From Thermoproteota archaeon (GTDB lineage Archaea > Korarchaeota > Korarchaeia > Korarchaeales > Korarchaeaceae), in contig JAOZFN010000003.1 of assembly GCA_027492205.1 (NCBI GenBank), forward strand, positions 1-49,552: a stretch of DNA of 49,552 bases, written 5' to 3'. Positions 31,999-40,414 of the stretch are shown here, piece after piece. Below the pieces are notes generated by a model that was not told the DNA's origin, searched no databases, and saw nothing but the letters and a program-made list of their open reading frames with translations. The position numbers were made by a program, and so were the translations under genes. How positions within the stretch are numbered: position 1 is the first letter of the stretch; each line of letters begins with the position of its first letter.

Positions 31999-33192
31999 TC
32001 AGACGCCCTCAATCCCCAGGTCGCTCAATATATCCTTCTTGCTCCTGGCGGCCGGTCTCCTGATCCCTATCGTGGGCTTAGTGGGCTCCAGGGGACTCAC
32101 CGCGGCCTCCCTCTCAATCTTCGCCTCCCTCACCACGCCTTCCAGCTCCTCTATGTAGGGTGAGGTCACCCCGGTGACGATGAGGAGTACCTGGACCACC
32201 CCCTCCAAGTCGTCCTCTATCCTGGCGCCCCAGATCACGTTTGCCTCCGGGTCCAGCGCGCTGACCACGGTCTCGACGACCCTCTTCATCTCCTGCAGGG
32301 ACAGGTCCGGTCCGCACGTTATGTTCACCACGGCGGCCTTGGCGCCCGAGATGTCCGCTTCGAGCAGTGGGTTCGCGAGCGCGTCTTCCACGGCCTCAAC
32401 GGACCTGTCCTCCCCCTCGCTCTCTCCGAACGCGAGTATAGCAGGTCCACCGCGCTCCAGGACGGCTCTAAGGTCGGCGAAGTCTACGTTGATGAGCCCG
32501 GGCTTGGTCACCAGCTCGACGACGCCCTTGACCGACCTGGCCATTATCTCGTCCGCTATCAGGAACGCCTCGTGCAGGGGGCGGTCGCCGACCAGCTCCA
32601 GTATCCTGTCGTTGTTCACGATCACGACGGTGTCAGAACTCTTCAGGACGTTTGCGAGCCCCTCTCTGGCGATCTCGTTTCTCCTTCTCCCCTCGGCCTC
32701 GAAGGGCAGGGTGACCATCGAGACCACCACGGCCCCAAGTTCCTTCGCGACGCTCGCTATCACGGGGAGCCCGCCGGTGCCGGTCCCGCCGCCGAGGCCG
32801 GCCATCAGAAAGACGATGTCCGATCCGTCCAGCAGCTCCCTGATCTCCGGCTCGCTCTCCTTTGCAGCCTCCTCGCCTATCTTGGGGTCCCCTCCAGCCC
32901 CGCTCCCGCCGCATAGCTCCCTTCCGAGGAGGAGCTTCCTGTCGGCGACGCTCTCTAAGAGGTGCTGGGCGTCGGTGTTGGCCGCCACGGTGACGACGCC
33001 CTCCAGCCCGAGCGCGTTCAGCCTGGTGACCGTGTTGCTACCTGCGCCACCTACGCCAACAATGACGATCTTCGCCCTCACCCTCTCGAGGAACTCCCTG
33101 AGGTACTGGTCCTCCAGCGCCTCCCTGCGTACTTCTGAGGCTCCTGTGGGCGGAGATAGGGCCCTTTTAGCTAACGACTTCACCTCAATCAC
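31999..33192 (-). CDS. ftsZ1: Cell division protein FtsZ, copy 1
   Basis: Tubulin-like GTPase that forms the division ring. It is 397 aa. The VGVGGAGSNTV loop (residues 46-56) and tubulin signature GGGTGTG (134-140) are intact; the T7 loop contains NVDFADLRAVL, with the catalytic Asp. The start is GTG 33192. A TATA box at 33231-33240 is about 40 bases upstream. First gene of the operon with secE, spt5 and ribosomal proteins. The other FtsZ in the window (40414-41661) clearly diverges. Confidence 0.95.
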   Translation of the reverse strand: MIEVKSLAKRALSPPTGASEVRREALEDQYLREFLERVRAKIVIVGVGGAGSNTVTRLNALGLEGVVTVAANTDAQHLLESVADRKLLLGRELCGGSGAGGDPKIGEEAAKESEPEIRELLDGSDIVFLMAGLGGGTGTGGLPVIASVAKELGAVVVSMVTLPFEAEGRRRNEIAREGLANVLKSSDTVVIVNNDRILELVGDRPLHEAFLIADEIMARSVKGVVELVTKPGLINVDFADLRAVLERGGPAILAFGESEGEDRSVEAVEDALANPLLEADISGAKAAVVNITCGPDLSLQEMKRVVETVVSALDPEANVIWGARIEDDLEGVVQVLLIVTGVTSPYIEELEGVVREAKIEREAAVSPLEPTKPTIGIRRPAARSKKDILSDLGIEGV

Positions 33193-33230
33193 CTCACTAA
33201 CTTACTCAAAACCGCGCGGTCCCGCCGCTC

Positions 33231-33240
33231 ATATTAAATA
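33231..33240 (-). promoter_or_regulatory. TATA box for ftsZ1 operon
   Basis: TATTTAATAT on the minus strand is about 40 bases before the GTG start of ftsZ1, which would give a short 5' UTR. It is the best promoter candidate for the six-gene operon running down to L10. Confidence 0.5.
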
Positions 33241-33284
33241 TGGTGGTAAGCGATACGTCGAGCGCGGCGTTGCGCCGAGTCGGT

Positions 33285-33375
33285 GGGCCCGTAGCTCAGC
33301 CTGGTAGAGCGCCGGCCTTGCACGCCCCGCCAGGAAAGCCGGAGGTCGCGGGTTCAAGTCCCGCCGGGTCCACCA
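33285..33375 (+). tRNA. tRNA-Ala (TGC) with 14-nt intron
   Basis: Acceptor GGGCCCG/CGGGTCC contains the G3:U70 pair that marks alanine tRNAs; discriminator A and encoded CCA follow. Anticodon stem CCGGC/GCCGG, anticodon TGC at 33319-33321. The loop is interrupted after position 37 by a 14-nt intron (33323-33336), the standard archaeal intron site. Confidence 0.9.
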
Positions 33376-33430
33376 CCCATCCCCTCCCGAGGGAACCTTA
33401 ATATTGGGTGGTCCAGCCGCCAGCGGTCGA

Positions 33431-33525
33431 GGGCCCGTGGCTCAGCCTGGCAGAGCGCCCGGCTGATAACCCGTCTGGTGGTGGAAACCGGGAGGTCGCG
33501 GGTTCAAGTCCCGCCGGGCCCACCA
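33431..33525 (+). tRNA. tRNA-Ile (GAT) with 18-nt intron
   Basis: Acceptor GGGCCCG/CGGGCCC, discriminator A, encoded CCA. Anticodon stem CCCGG/CCGGG, anticodon GAT at 33465-33467. An 18-nt intron (33469-33486) follows position 37. A TATA-like CTTAATATT lies about 30 bases upstream. It lies 55 bases after tRNA-Ala, whose body it closely resembles. Confidence 0.9.
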
Positions 33526-33549
33526 CCCATCTCCCGAGGGTGTCCCTCG

Positions 33550-34614
33550 TTGAGGCTCTGGGTCGACATAGTGAACTCGCCCCACGTCAGGCTCTTTGAG
33601 AGGTTCCTGTCCCTGTTCTCGTCGGATTTAGAGGAGGTATTGGTGACTACCAGAAGGTACGGGGCCCTCCCAGACCTCGTTCAAAGGCTGATCTCTCCCA
33701 TTCTGGGCCAGCGCTCGGAGATCCTAGTGGTCGGCGAGAGGGAGGCGGATCGGGTCGGAAAGCTGAAGTCCCACCTGTCCCGCGTCTCGGCCCTCGCAGA
33801 CCCGGTCGCCGAGTTCGGGCCCGATGCAGCCATCTCGAAGGCCTCTCCCGAGCTCGCGAGGGTGGCCTTTGGACTAGGGGTCCCGTCGGTGATCGCGAAT
33901 GACAACGATGAGAGCGCGTTCGTATGCAGGCTATCCTTCCCGCAGGCCGACTCGATAGTAGTCCCCGAGTCTTTTCCCGATCGAGTCATCTTGGCCAGCG
34001 GGGGGTCACTGCGGGCGACGAGGAAGTTCCGGGGAGTCTTCGAGGTCGCGCACGTCCTTCAGCACTTCGATCGGGGACCATTCGAACCGGTTCGACCGGA
34101 GGACCTTGGGGTCGAGCCGGGCGGGTACGTGATCTTCCGGCCGGAACCCTTCGGCGCCTCTTACCTCACGGGGGCCGCCAGGTCGCCCCAGTACCTCAGG
34201 GAGATTTCGCGCAGATACGACGTCCTCGTGATCCCACGGGGACCGGAGGACGAACCTCTCTGGCGGAGGGAGGGCGCCAAGGTGGTTTCGCCGCCGGTCG
34301 ACTTCCTGGATCTGGCGTCGCGGGCGGCGGCCGTCGTGGGGGCCGGCGGGACGATGACCCGCGAGGCCGCCCTCCTTGGGGTTCCCGCGGCATCAGCCTT
34401 TCCCGGCAGGGAGCCCTGCGTCAGCCTTGAGCTTGAGCGGCTAGGGTTGATCTACAGGCTCAACGACCCGGTGGACATCCACGAATTCCTAGACCTTGCG
34501 AAGGACCGCGCGGCCTGGGAGCGGCGGGCCAGGGACTACATTCACTCCGCAGAGGATCCAGCCAAGGTCCTTTGGGAGGAGGTCAATCGCGTGGTCGAGC
34601 GCCGGAGAGCTTGA
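33550..34614 (+). CDS. DUF354 family protein (glycosyltransferase-like)
   Basis: Conserved archaeal protein of the DUF354 family, distantly related to the GT-B fold of UDP-sugar transferases; no reaction is proven. It starts WVDIVNSPHVRLF, matching the family's W-x-D-x-x-N-S-P-H start, and near residues 260-300 has VVGAGGTMTREAALLGVP, a loop like that binding nucleotide-sugar in GT-B enzymes. TTG 33550 gives the right N-terminus; the longer frame from 33478 runs into tRNA-Ile. It is followed by a convergent membrane-protein cluster likely to act on lipid-linked sugars. Confidence 0.8.
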   Translation: MRLWVDIVNSPHVRLFERFLSLFSSDLEEVLVTTRRYGALPDLVQRLISPILGQRSEILVVGEREADRVGKLKSHLSRVSALADPVAEFGPDAAISKASPELARVAFGLGVPSVIANDNDESAFVCRLSFPQADSIVVPESFPDRVILASGGSLRATRKFRGVFEVAHVLQHFDRGPFEPVRPEDLGVEPGGYVIFRPEPFGASYLTGAARSPQYLREISRRYDVLVIPRGPEDEPLWRREGAKVVSPPVDFLDLASRAAAVVGAGGTMTREAALLGVPAASAFPGREPCVSLELERLGLIYRLNDPVDIHEFLDLAKDRAAWERRARDYIHSAEDPAKVLWEEVNRVVERRRA

Positions 34615-34837
34615 CCCTGATCACGGCCGCCCTCACGGAGAGGTACCAGCCTCCTAGGGCAGCGGCTAGCGCCGCCAGCCCGGCCAGCACCTTTAACCCC
34701 TCAAGGATGAGGTTTCCCGCGGCCCAGTTCGTCACGAGGACGCGACCAATCAGGTAAGCTGCCAACATGAGGGCCCAGCCCTCTAGCACGAGCGCGACGC
34801 CGACCAACATCCCCCTGTCGACTCCCATGACGCTCAC
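34583..34837 (-). CDS. Small two-span membrane protein, unknown
   Basis: 84-aa protein with two hydrophobic segments (about residues 8-34 and 46-68) and a basic C-terminus. No family is recognised. GTG 34837 gives a 4-base overlap with the stop of the upstream PNPT-like gene; GTG 34840 and ATG 34828 are alternatives. It overlaps the end of the DUF354 gene by 32 bases on the other strand. Co-transcription with the PNPT-like gene suggests a role in the same membrane pathway. Confidence 0.5.
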   Translation of the reverse strand: MSVMGVDRGMLVGVALVLEGWALMLAAYLIGRVLVTNWAAGNLILEGLKVLAGLAALAAALGGWYLSVRAAVIRVKLSGARPRD

Positions 34838-35826
34838 CACCCCGGAGTCAGGGCGAGGAGAGTCAGCACCGCCAGGAGCGCGGACAGGCCCGTGAGGAGG
34901 TGAGCCTCCCTGACGACCTCCGGCTCGGTCTTGGGCCTGTCGAGCGTGAGTATCGATATGAGGGTTATCGGGGCGGCCGGGTCCGGATTCGCCCTGATCA
35001 AACCACGGGAATCGACCAAGACGGGTCTCCTGGCAATCTGCCGCCTCTCCCTCAGTCCGCCCACGCTGCTCAGCAGGAAGAACCCCGAGACCATGAATGG
35101 CAGCATCGCAATCAGCAGGAAGGCCTCAAGCCCGTCGTACACCGGAATGGCGCTGAGGGCGGCCCCTATGGACAGAGAACCAACGTTGCCCGAGAACACA
35201 CGTGCTGGGTACCTGTTGTACCGGTAGTAGGCCAGCAGAGCGAGCCCCAGGACGAGGGCCAGCTGCGCGGTCGCGACCCCGCCGGTCAGCGCGCCGATAG
35301 CGGCCATGGCGCCGCAGGCGATTGCGACGCTTAGGGGCATCATCCCGTTCAGCGCGTCGTACATGTTGACCGCGTTCGTGACCACAGCCGCGTACGCGGG
35401 CACCAGTACGTTTATGGCGATGAAGAGCCTCGCCCTGCCCAGGATCGGGAGAAGGGGCCTTGGGTTCACCGCGCCCGCCGCGATCAGGGGCGCCGCAACC
35501 CCGAGCGTCAGGGTTGGCTTGAGCACCCCGCCAAGGTCCACCCGGTCGTCGAGCGCGCCGATCAGGGCCCCCGCGGCCGCAGCCCCCACGAACCCCACGG
35601 AGTGGGCCGAGCGGGTCAGCGCCCAGAGGAGGGCAGCTCCTACCGTGGCCCCAACGAAGACGGCGAACCCGGCCCCCTCTGGCACCTCAGGGTGGCCAGG
35701 CTTGTGCACGTCCACTCCGACCATCCCCCTCCGGCGCAGCCTCACCTCGAGGCGCCTGGTGAGCAGGTCCGTCACCGCGCCCGCCGCTGCGGCGGAGATC
35801 AGCGCGGCCGCGAGTTCTCCGAGCAT
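34834..35826 (-). CDS. Polyprenyl-phosphate GlcNAc-1-P transferase-like (MraY/WecA/Alg7 family), copy A
   Basis: Multi-span membrane protein (about ten segments, 330 aa) of the PNPT family, which links a sugar-1-phosphate to a polyprenyl phosphate carrier for N-glycans or envelope polymers. Motifs: DVHKPGHPEVPEGAG near residue 40, the metal site ALDDRVDLG (about 95), TNAVNMYDALNG (about 145) and RYNRYPARVFSGNVGSLS, the fourth family motif. Substrate is unknown. It is divergent from a paralogue at 35880, with one TATA box in between, and the small membrane protein follows. Confidence 0.85.
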   Translation of the reverse strand: MLGELAAALISAAAAGAVTDLLTRRLEVRLRRRGMVGVDVHKPGHPEVPEGAGFAVFVGATVGAALLWALTRSAHSVGFVGAAAAGALIGALDDRVDLGGVLKPTLTLGVAAPLIAAGAVNPRPLLPILGRARLFIAINVLVPAYAAVVTNAVNMYDALNGMMPLSVAIACGAMAAIGALTGGVATAQLALVLGLALLAYYRYNRYPARVFSGNVGSLSIGAALSAIPVYDGLEAFLLIAMLPFMVSGFFLLSSVGGLRERRQIARRPVLVDSRGLIRANPDPAAPITLISILTLDRPKTEPEVVREAHLLTGLSALLAVLTLLALTPGW

Positions 35827-35848
35827 TCGGTCGACCCCCTCCTTCCCG

Positions 35849-35858
35849 TTTATTAAAT
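35849..35858. promoter_or_regulatory. Central TATA box between two divergent PNPT genes
   Basis: TTTATTAAAT sits 22-23 bases from both ATG start codons (35826 minus, 35880 plus) in a 53-base spacer. A single box therefore appears placed to drive two leaderless transcripts in opposite directions. Confidence 0.55.
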
Positions 35859-35879
35859 GGGGGACCTTGTCGTCAGAGG

Positions 35880-36812
35880 ATGCTCGAGTGCGCCCTTCCT
35901 CCGCTGCTGTCGCTGGCGCTGACGGCCGCCGCGCAGAGCAGGTGGATCGCGATCTCTGAGTCGAGGGGATGGACCGCGAGAGACGTCCACAAGCCCGTGA
36001 AGCGCTTCTGCGTCAGCGCGGGGGCGCTACCCTCGGTGGCGGGGGCGGCCGCGGGTCTCCTGACCCTGAGTCTCCTCACCAGAAGTGCCGAACTAGGCGT
36101 TGTACTCGCGGTACCACTCTTCCACGCGGCCATGGGGATCTACGATGATCACGTGGGCCTCTCCAATCTTGAAAAGGTGATCCTTGGGGCCGTCCCGTTC
36201 CTCCTCCTCCAGCCCCAGCCGAGACGCATCCTGTGGCTATCTATGCCAACGTGGGCATTTCCAGTCTGGGCCGCCCTTCTGGGGACGTTCTCCGTTAATG
36301 CGATCAACATACTGGCGGGATTCAACGGGATAGAGGCGGGCTACTCCTTCCTGGTAGCGCTGGCGCTGGCGATCCACGCGTGGCTCTCCGGAGATCTGCT
36401 GACGGTTGCCGTGTCGCTCGTCTTCCTGGCTGCCCTCGTCCCCTTCCTCCGGTACAACGTCTACCCGGCCAGAGCATTTCCCGGCAACGTCGGCACGTTC
36501 TTCATGGGCGGGTACCTGGCCACTTACGCGCTTCTGGCCGGACTAGACTGGGTACTCATCCTGATGCTCTCACCTCACGCGGTAGACTTCCTCTTGAAGG
36601 TCTTCCGGTGGGGGAGGACTTCCACCAAGGGGAGATCGAGGGTCCTCCCCGACGGCAGGCTCGCTCCACCCCCCCACCTCTCGCTGGTGGGCCTGCTCCT
36701 CAGGGTCCGAAGGATGACCGAGCCCCAGCTGGTGTTATCGATCCTGACGCTCGGCGCCGCCATGCTGGCCCTAAGCCTGTTCTTGCAGCCTCTCGTACAT
36801 GCGCCAGCTTAG
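35880..36812 (+). CDS. Polyprenyl-phosphate GlcNAc-1-P transferase-like, copy B
   Basis: Second PNPT-family membrane protein (310 aa). Motifs: RDVHKPVKRFC (KP kept, but the VPE-GG element after it is not recognisable), metal site IYDDHVGLSN, VNAINILAGFNGIEAG and RYNVYPARAFPGNVGTFFMGG. It keeps all catalytic-region motifs and looks active, but is quite different from copy A. Whether it acts on another sugar or lipid is unknown. Its 3' end overlaps gcvPB on the opposite strand by 42 bases. Confidence 0.85.
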   Translation: MLECALPPLLSLALTAAAQSRWIAISESRGWTARDVHKPVKRFCVSAGALPSVAGAAAGLLTLSLLTRSAELGVVLAVPLFHAAMGIYDDHVGLSNLEKVILGAVPFLLLQPQPRRILWLSMPTWAFPVWAALLGTFSVNAINILAGFNGIEAGYSFLVALALAIHAWLSGDLLTVAVSLVFLAALVPFLRYNVYPARAFPGNVGTFFMGGYLATYALLAGLDWVLILMLSPHAVDFLLKVFRWGRTSTKGRSRVLPDGRLAPPPHLSLVGLLLRVRRMTEPQLVLSILTLGAAMLALSLFLQPLVHAPA

Positions 36813-38312
36813 GATGGGCTTTCTGGCGGCGAGCACTTCGTCGAGTCTGCCGACGGCCGTGGAGCGAGGCGCCGTCTTGAGGATATCCGGATCCTCGTAC
36901 GCCTCCCGCAGCGCCCTCTCCAGGGCGGCCACGTACCTGTCAAGCTCCCTCTTGCTGTCCGACTCGGTCGGCTCTATCATCAGAGCCTCCTCCACAATCA
37001 ATGGGAAGTACATCGTCGGCGGGTGAACCCCGAGGTCGAGCAGCCTCTTAGCGATGTCCAGCGCCCTGACCCCTGTCTCCCTCCTGAGAGTCTTCAGGCT
37101 GATCACGAACTCGTGCTTGCACGGATCCTCCGCGCCGTACTGTATCGACACGCCCCTCAGCCTGCGTACCTTGCTGAGAACGTAGTTCGCGTTCAGCACG
37201 GCGGCACCGGATACCGCCCTCACTCCCTCCGATCCCAGGCGCTTGAGGTACGCCCACGCCTTCACCACCACCCCGAAGTTCCCGTAGAACGCCCTAACCC
37301 TGCCGATGGTCTTTGGCACCGAGTAGTCCAGGTAGTATCCGTTCTCCCCTCTCCTCACCAGCGGGACCGGTAGGAAATCTTTCAGCCCGTCAACGACTCC
37401 CACCGCCCCGGCGCCGGGACCCCCCGAACCGTGAGGGGCTGAGAACGTCTTGTGCAGGTTGAGGTGGGCGACGTCCACGCCCATGTCGGAGAGGAGGACC
37501 CTCCCGAGGATGGCGTTGAGATTTGCCCCGTCGTAGTAGATCAGGCCGCCGGCCCCATGCACCAGGTCTGCTATATCCAGAATCTCGGTCTCGAACAGTC
37601 CGAGCGTATTGGGGTTTGTGAGCATCATCCCGGCGGTGCGCTCACCGACGGCCTCCCTGAGCGCGGCCATGTCCACCCTGCCCCTCTCGTCGCTCGGGAT
37701 CTTGACCACCTTGAACCCAGCCATGGCCGCGCTGGCGAAGTTGGAGCCGTGTGCCGACACCGGGATCAGCATCTCGTCCCGCTGCGACTCGCCCCTGTCC
37801 TCGTGGTATGCCCTGATCATCAGCGCCCCCGTGAACTCCCCGTGGGCCCCGGCGGCGGGCTGAAGCGTGTAGTGGGGGAGTCCCGTGAGCTTGGCCAGCA
37901 TCTCGGCCAACTCGAACATTATCTGCAGAGCCCCCTGAACAGTCTCCTCGGGCTGATAGGGGTGAAGCCTGGTCACCTGTGGGAGGGCGGCCAGCCTCTC
38001 GTGCAGCTTCGGGTTGTACTTCATCGTGCATGAGCCGAGCCAGTAGGACCCGCTGTCGACCCCATAGTTCATCTCCGCGAGGCGAGAGAAGTGCCTCGCC
38101 ACTTCTGGGGCGGCCAGGGACGGCAGCCGCAGGTCCCTCCTCATCAGGTTCTCGGGGACCAGCTCCTCAGGTGAGTCAACTCCCAGCTCCTCCAACAGCT
38201 CCGGCTCCACCCTGAAGCGGTAGTAACCGTCGCCGTGCGATAGCTCGAACAGGGTCGGCTCTAGGATATCTCGGCCCGCAGCCCACCTGGCCTGCCTGAA
38301 CTCACCCTCCAC
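36771..38312 (-). CDS. gcvPB: Glycine dehydrogenase (decarboxylating) subunit 2
   Basis: PLP-bearing subunit of the P-protein, which decarboxylates glycine and passes the aminomethyl group to lipoyl-GcvH. It is 513 aa, the usual length of the split form. The PLP lysine lies in NLHKTFSAPHGSGGPG; GSCTMKYNPK, QPAAGAHGE and YYDGANLNA are further conserved sites. ATG 38312 follows gcvPA by one base, so the two subunits are co-expressed. GcvH is at 44978; GcvT is not in the window. Confidence 0.95.
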   Translation of the reverse strand: MEGEFRQARWAAGRDILEPTLFELSHGDGYYRFRVEPELLEELGVDSPEELVPENLMRRDLRLPSLAAPEVARHFSRLAEMNYGVDSGSYWLGSCTMKYNPKLHERLAALPQVTRLHPYQPEETVQGALQIMFELAEMLAKLTGLPHYTLQPAAGAHGEFTGALMIRAYHEDRGESQRDEMLIPVSAHGSNFASAAMAGFKVVKIPSDERGRVDMAALREAVGERTAGMMLTNPNTLGLFETEILDIADLVHGAGGLIYYDGANLNAILGRVLLSDMGVDVAHLNLHKTFSAPHGSGGPGAGAVGVVDGLKDFLPVPLVRRGENGYYLDYSVPKTIGRVRAFYGNFGVVVKAWAYLKRLGSEGVRAVSGAAVLNANYVLSKVRRLRGVSIQYGAEDPCKHEFVISLKTLRRETGVRALDIAKRLLDLGVHPPTMYFPLIVEEALMIEPTESDSKRELDRYVAALERALREAYEDPDILKTAPRSTAVGRLDEVLAARKPILSWRMYERLQEQA

Positions 38313-38313
38313 G

Positions 38314-39720
38314 TCACTTCACCTCCCCCAGCGCCGCGACAAGCGCGTCCAAGTCCGCCTTCGAGTGTCTCTCCGTCGTCGCGATCAGGACGCTGTCTCC
38401 GAGCTCCGGGAACCACCTGCCCACCCAGGGGCCTATCAAGATCCCCCTCTCGACGAGCCTCCTGACCGCCGCCCGCCAGTCGACGGACTCGGCGGACACC
38501 AGGAACTCCTTGAAGTGGAAGGAGTCGAATCTTGGCGCCGACAGGCCCGGAATCTCGCTGATCCTCCTCTGCAGGTAGTGAGAGTTGGCCAGGATCTTCT
38601 CTCCGAGGGTTCGCATCCCGCTCGGCCCTAGGAGCGCCAGGTAGACCGCGGCCCTGATGGCCATTAGGGCCTCGTTGGTCGTGATGTTGGAGGTCGCCCT
38701 TTCCTGCCTTATGTGCTGCTCCCTCGTCTGCAGGGTCATGACGTAGCCACGCCTCCCGTCGGCGGTCCGCGTCATTCCTATGACCCTCCCAGGGAGCTGG
38801 CGTATGAGCCTCGGTTCTGCTCTGGTGGCGAAGATCCCGAGGTATGGCCCGCCATAGCTCATGTAAAGCCCTAGAGGTTGTCCCTCGCCCACGACTATGT
38901 CCGCGCCCATCTCCCCCGGCGCGCGGAGCACGCCCAGGGCCGATGGGTCGACCCCCACAACCATGAGACCCCCGGCTCGGTGAACCGCGTCTGCAGCTCC
39001 CTCAACGGGTTCTTCTGCGACTCCGAAGAAGTTAGGGTACTCTAGGTAGACCATGGCGGTGTCCTCATCGACGGCCTCCTCGATCCGATCCAGCGGGACG
39101 GTCCCCCGGCTCCGATCGAAATTGATCTCCCTTATCTCGGCGTGGGGTCCAACGTATGTTCTGAGAACCTCAAGCCTCTCGGGGTGGGCGCTCCTCGGGA
39201 CGACCAGAACGCGGCGCCTCGTCACCCTCAGCGCCATCCGGGCGGCCTCGCCGAGAGCCGTGGACCAGTCATAGAGGGAGGAGTTGGCGGCTTCCATTCC
39301 GGTAAGCTCGCAGATGAGTGATTGGTACTCAAAGAGGGCTTGAAGAGATCCCTGCGAGATCTCAGGCTGGTAGGGAGTATAGGCCGTGTAAAACTCCTGC
39401 TTACCGGAGACTTCGTCGACGAGCGCCGGGACGTAGTGGTCCCAGGACCCTCCCCCCATGAAGCACTTCAAGTTCCAAGCTCCTAAGTTTCTCCCCAGGA
39501 TCTTCTCCGCCTCCGCCTCGACGGAGACCTCGTCTCCTCCCTCGCCAATATCGGGCGACTCCCTGAGCAGCGCCAATTCGGGCACGTCTCGAAATAGTTC
39601 TTCCACGGAACCCACGCCCATCTCGCCCAACATCTCCTCGATCGTTTCCTCATCCCAATTGGGGATGAGACCCGTTACCGGCCTAACAGCCTCCCGCCCT
39701 CCAGAGTCTTTCCCTCTCAA
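38314..39720 (-). CDS. gcvPA: Glycine dehydrogenase (decarboxylating) subunit 1
   Basis: Partner subunit of the split P-protein, 468 aa. The N-terminus contains the family start [13 protein letters not shown] and [48 protein letters not shown] and [10 protein letters not shown] are diagnostic. TTG 39720 is the longest start; the conserved part begins some 18 residues in, so a later start is possible. Upstream lies a 469-base stretch with several dyads. Confidence 0.94.
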   Translation of the reverse strand: MRGKDSGGREAVRPVTGLIPNWDEETIEEMLGEMGVGSVEELFRDVPELALLRESPDIGEGGDEVSVEAEAEKILGRNLGAWNLKCFMGGGSWDHYVPALVDEVSGKQEFYTAYTPYQPEISQGSLQALFEYQSLICELTGMEAANSSLYDWSTALGEAARMALRVTRRRVLVVPRSAHPERLEVLRTYVGPHAEIREINFDRSRGTVPLDRIEEAVDEDTAMVYLEYPNFFGVAEEPVEGAADAVHRAGGLMVVGVDPSALGVLRAPGEMGADIVVGEGQPLGLYMSYGGPYLGIFATRAEPRLIRQLPGRVIGMTRTADGRRGYVMTLQTREQHIRQERATSNITTNEALMAIRAAVYLALLGPSGMRTLGEKILANSHYLQRRISEIPGLSAPRFDSFHFKEFLVSAESVDWRAAVRRLVERGILIGPWVGRWFPELGDSVLIATTERHSKADLDALVAALGEVK

Positions 39721-40189
39721 GGGAGATCGCAGCAGCCCGAGGTCATACGATAATTAGATTCTCCCTCAGACCCCCCGGCGACCCACGGTTCTGGGAAGAC
39801 TCTCATGTAGGGGGCTTGATGAAACTTCCGAGCGAAAGTTTCACCCATATAGGCCCTCCCCCACGACCGGGCCGGTACCGACCCGAAGTTATTTCTAAGA
39901 TAGATAACATCAGCCTCCACGCTCGTCCATCTAATCTAAACCAGTTAATCTATCCCTCAATGAGGTGCGTTACCTCATTTCCATGCAGATATAGTCTCCC
40001 GTAGCTAGATATTATCAAATCAATGGGAGTTTCCTTATAGGATCCTTGGATCGAAGTTGCGCACGTCGGCCGCACACTCGATCCAACCCTCCTTTGTGGG
40101 TCGGGAGTCGGCTCCAACAGACCCTTTATTTGACGACTCGTAGACTAAGCTGTCCCGCGGGCACATATAACCCGCGGGAGCGTATAAGT
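39721..40189. promoter_or_regulatory. Long intergenic region between gcvPA and the RHH gene
   Basis: No gene is supported. It is clearly more AT-rich than its surroundings. Perfect dyads: GAAACTT-8 nt-AAGTTTC (39821-39842) and AATGAGGT-5 nt-ACCTCATT (39959-39979). A TATA-like CTAATTATC on the minus strand at about 39750-39758 could serve gcvPA. The right end holds the RHH gene's promoter. The dyads might be operators, or structures in an unidentified small RNA; nothing like a known glycine riboswitch is seen. Confidence 0.4.
40154..40178 (+). promoter_or_regulatory. Paired CCCGCGGG palindromes around the RHH/ftsZ2 TATA box
   Basis: Two identical 8-bp palindromes CCCGCGGG (40154-40161 and 40171-40178) flank the TATA element CACATATAAC (40162-40171), with starts 17 bp apart. 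The ATG of the RHH gene is at 40190, so the message is leaderless. RHH dimers typically bind such paired short palindromes, so self-repression is a reasonable guess. Confidence 0.65.
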
Positions 40190-40414
40190 ATGTCAGAGGG
40201 TTACCGGGCCAGGAGAACCGGGTCCGACGGTGTCTTTTCCCCCGCCGTCGTGTCAGTAAAGCTCCCTATAAGCCTCCTCAACCAGCTCGAGATCCTTAGG
40301 GACGCACTTGGCTACTCGACGAGGAGCGAGCTCATTAGAGATGCCCTCAGAGAGTTCATCTTGAGCAGGCACCGCCTCATTGGCGCCTACTCTCCAGAGG
40401 GAGGTGGGGCGTGA
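40190..40414 (+). CDS. Ribbon-helix-helix transcription regulator upstream of ftsZ2 (CdrS-like)
   Basis: 74-aa protein with a CopG/Arc-type RHH fold: beta strand VVSVKLP (residues 20-26), helix ISLLNQLEILRDALG, turn YSTRSE and helix LIRDALREFILSR. The first 19 residues are a basic extension. ATG 40190 is about 23 bases after the TATA box. The stop codon overlaps the ftsZ2 start, so they form one operon, like the CdrS-FtsZ2 cell-division operon of haloarchaea. A DNA target is suggested by the palindromes in its own promoter. Confidence 0.85.
   Translation: MSEGYRARRTGSDGVFSPAVVSVKLPISLLNQLEILRDALGYSTRSELIRDALREFILSRHRLIGAYSPEGGGA

Noticed and set aside
32174-33307. Long open frame of 377 codons opposite ftsZ1
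   Set aside because: S/T/P-rich shadow frame caused by high GC and codon bias of the intact ftsZ1 on the other strand; it also runs into tRNA-Ala.
39721-40189. Glycine riboswitch upstream of gcvPA
   Set aside because: No tandem aptamer-like conserved core was seen, and such riboswitches are not expected in archaea; the dyads are simple.
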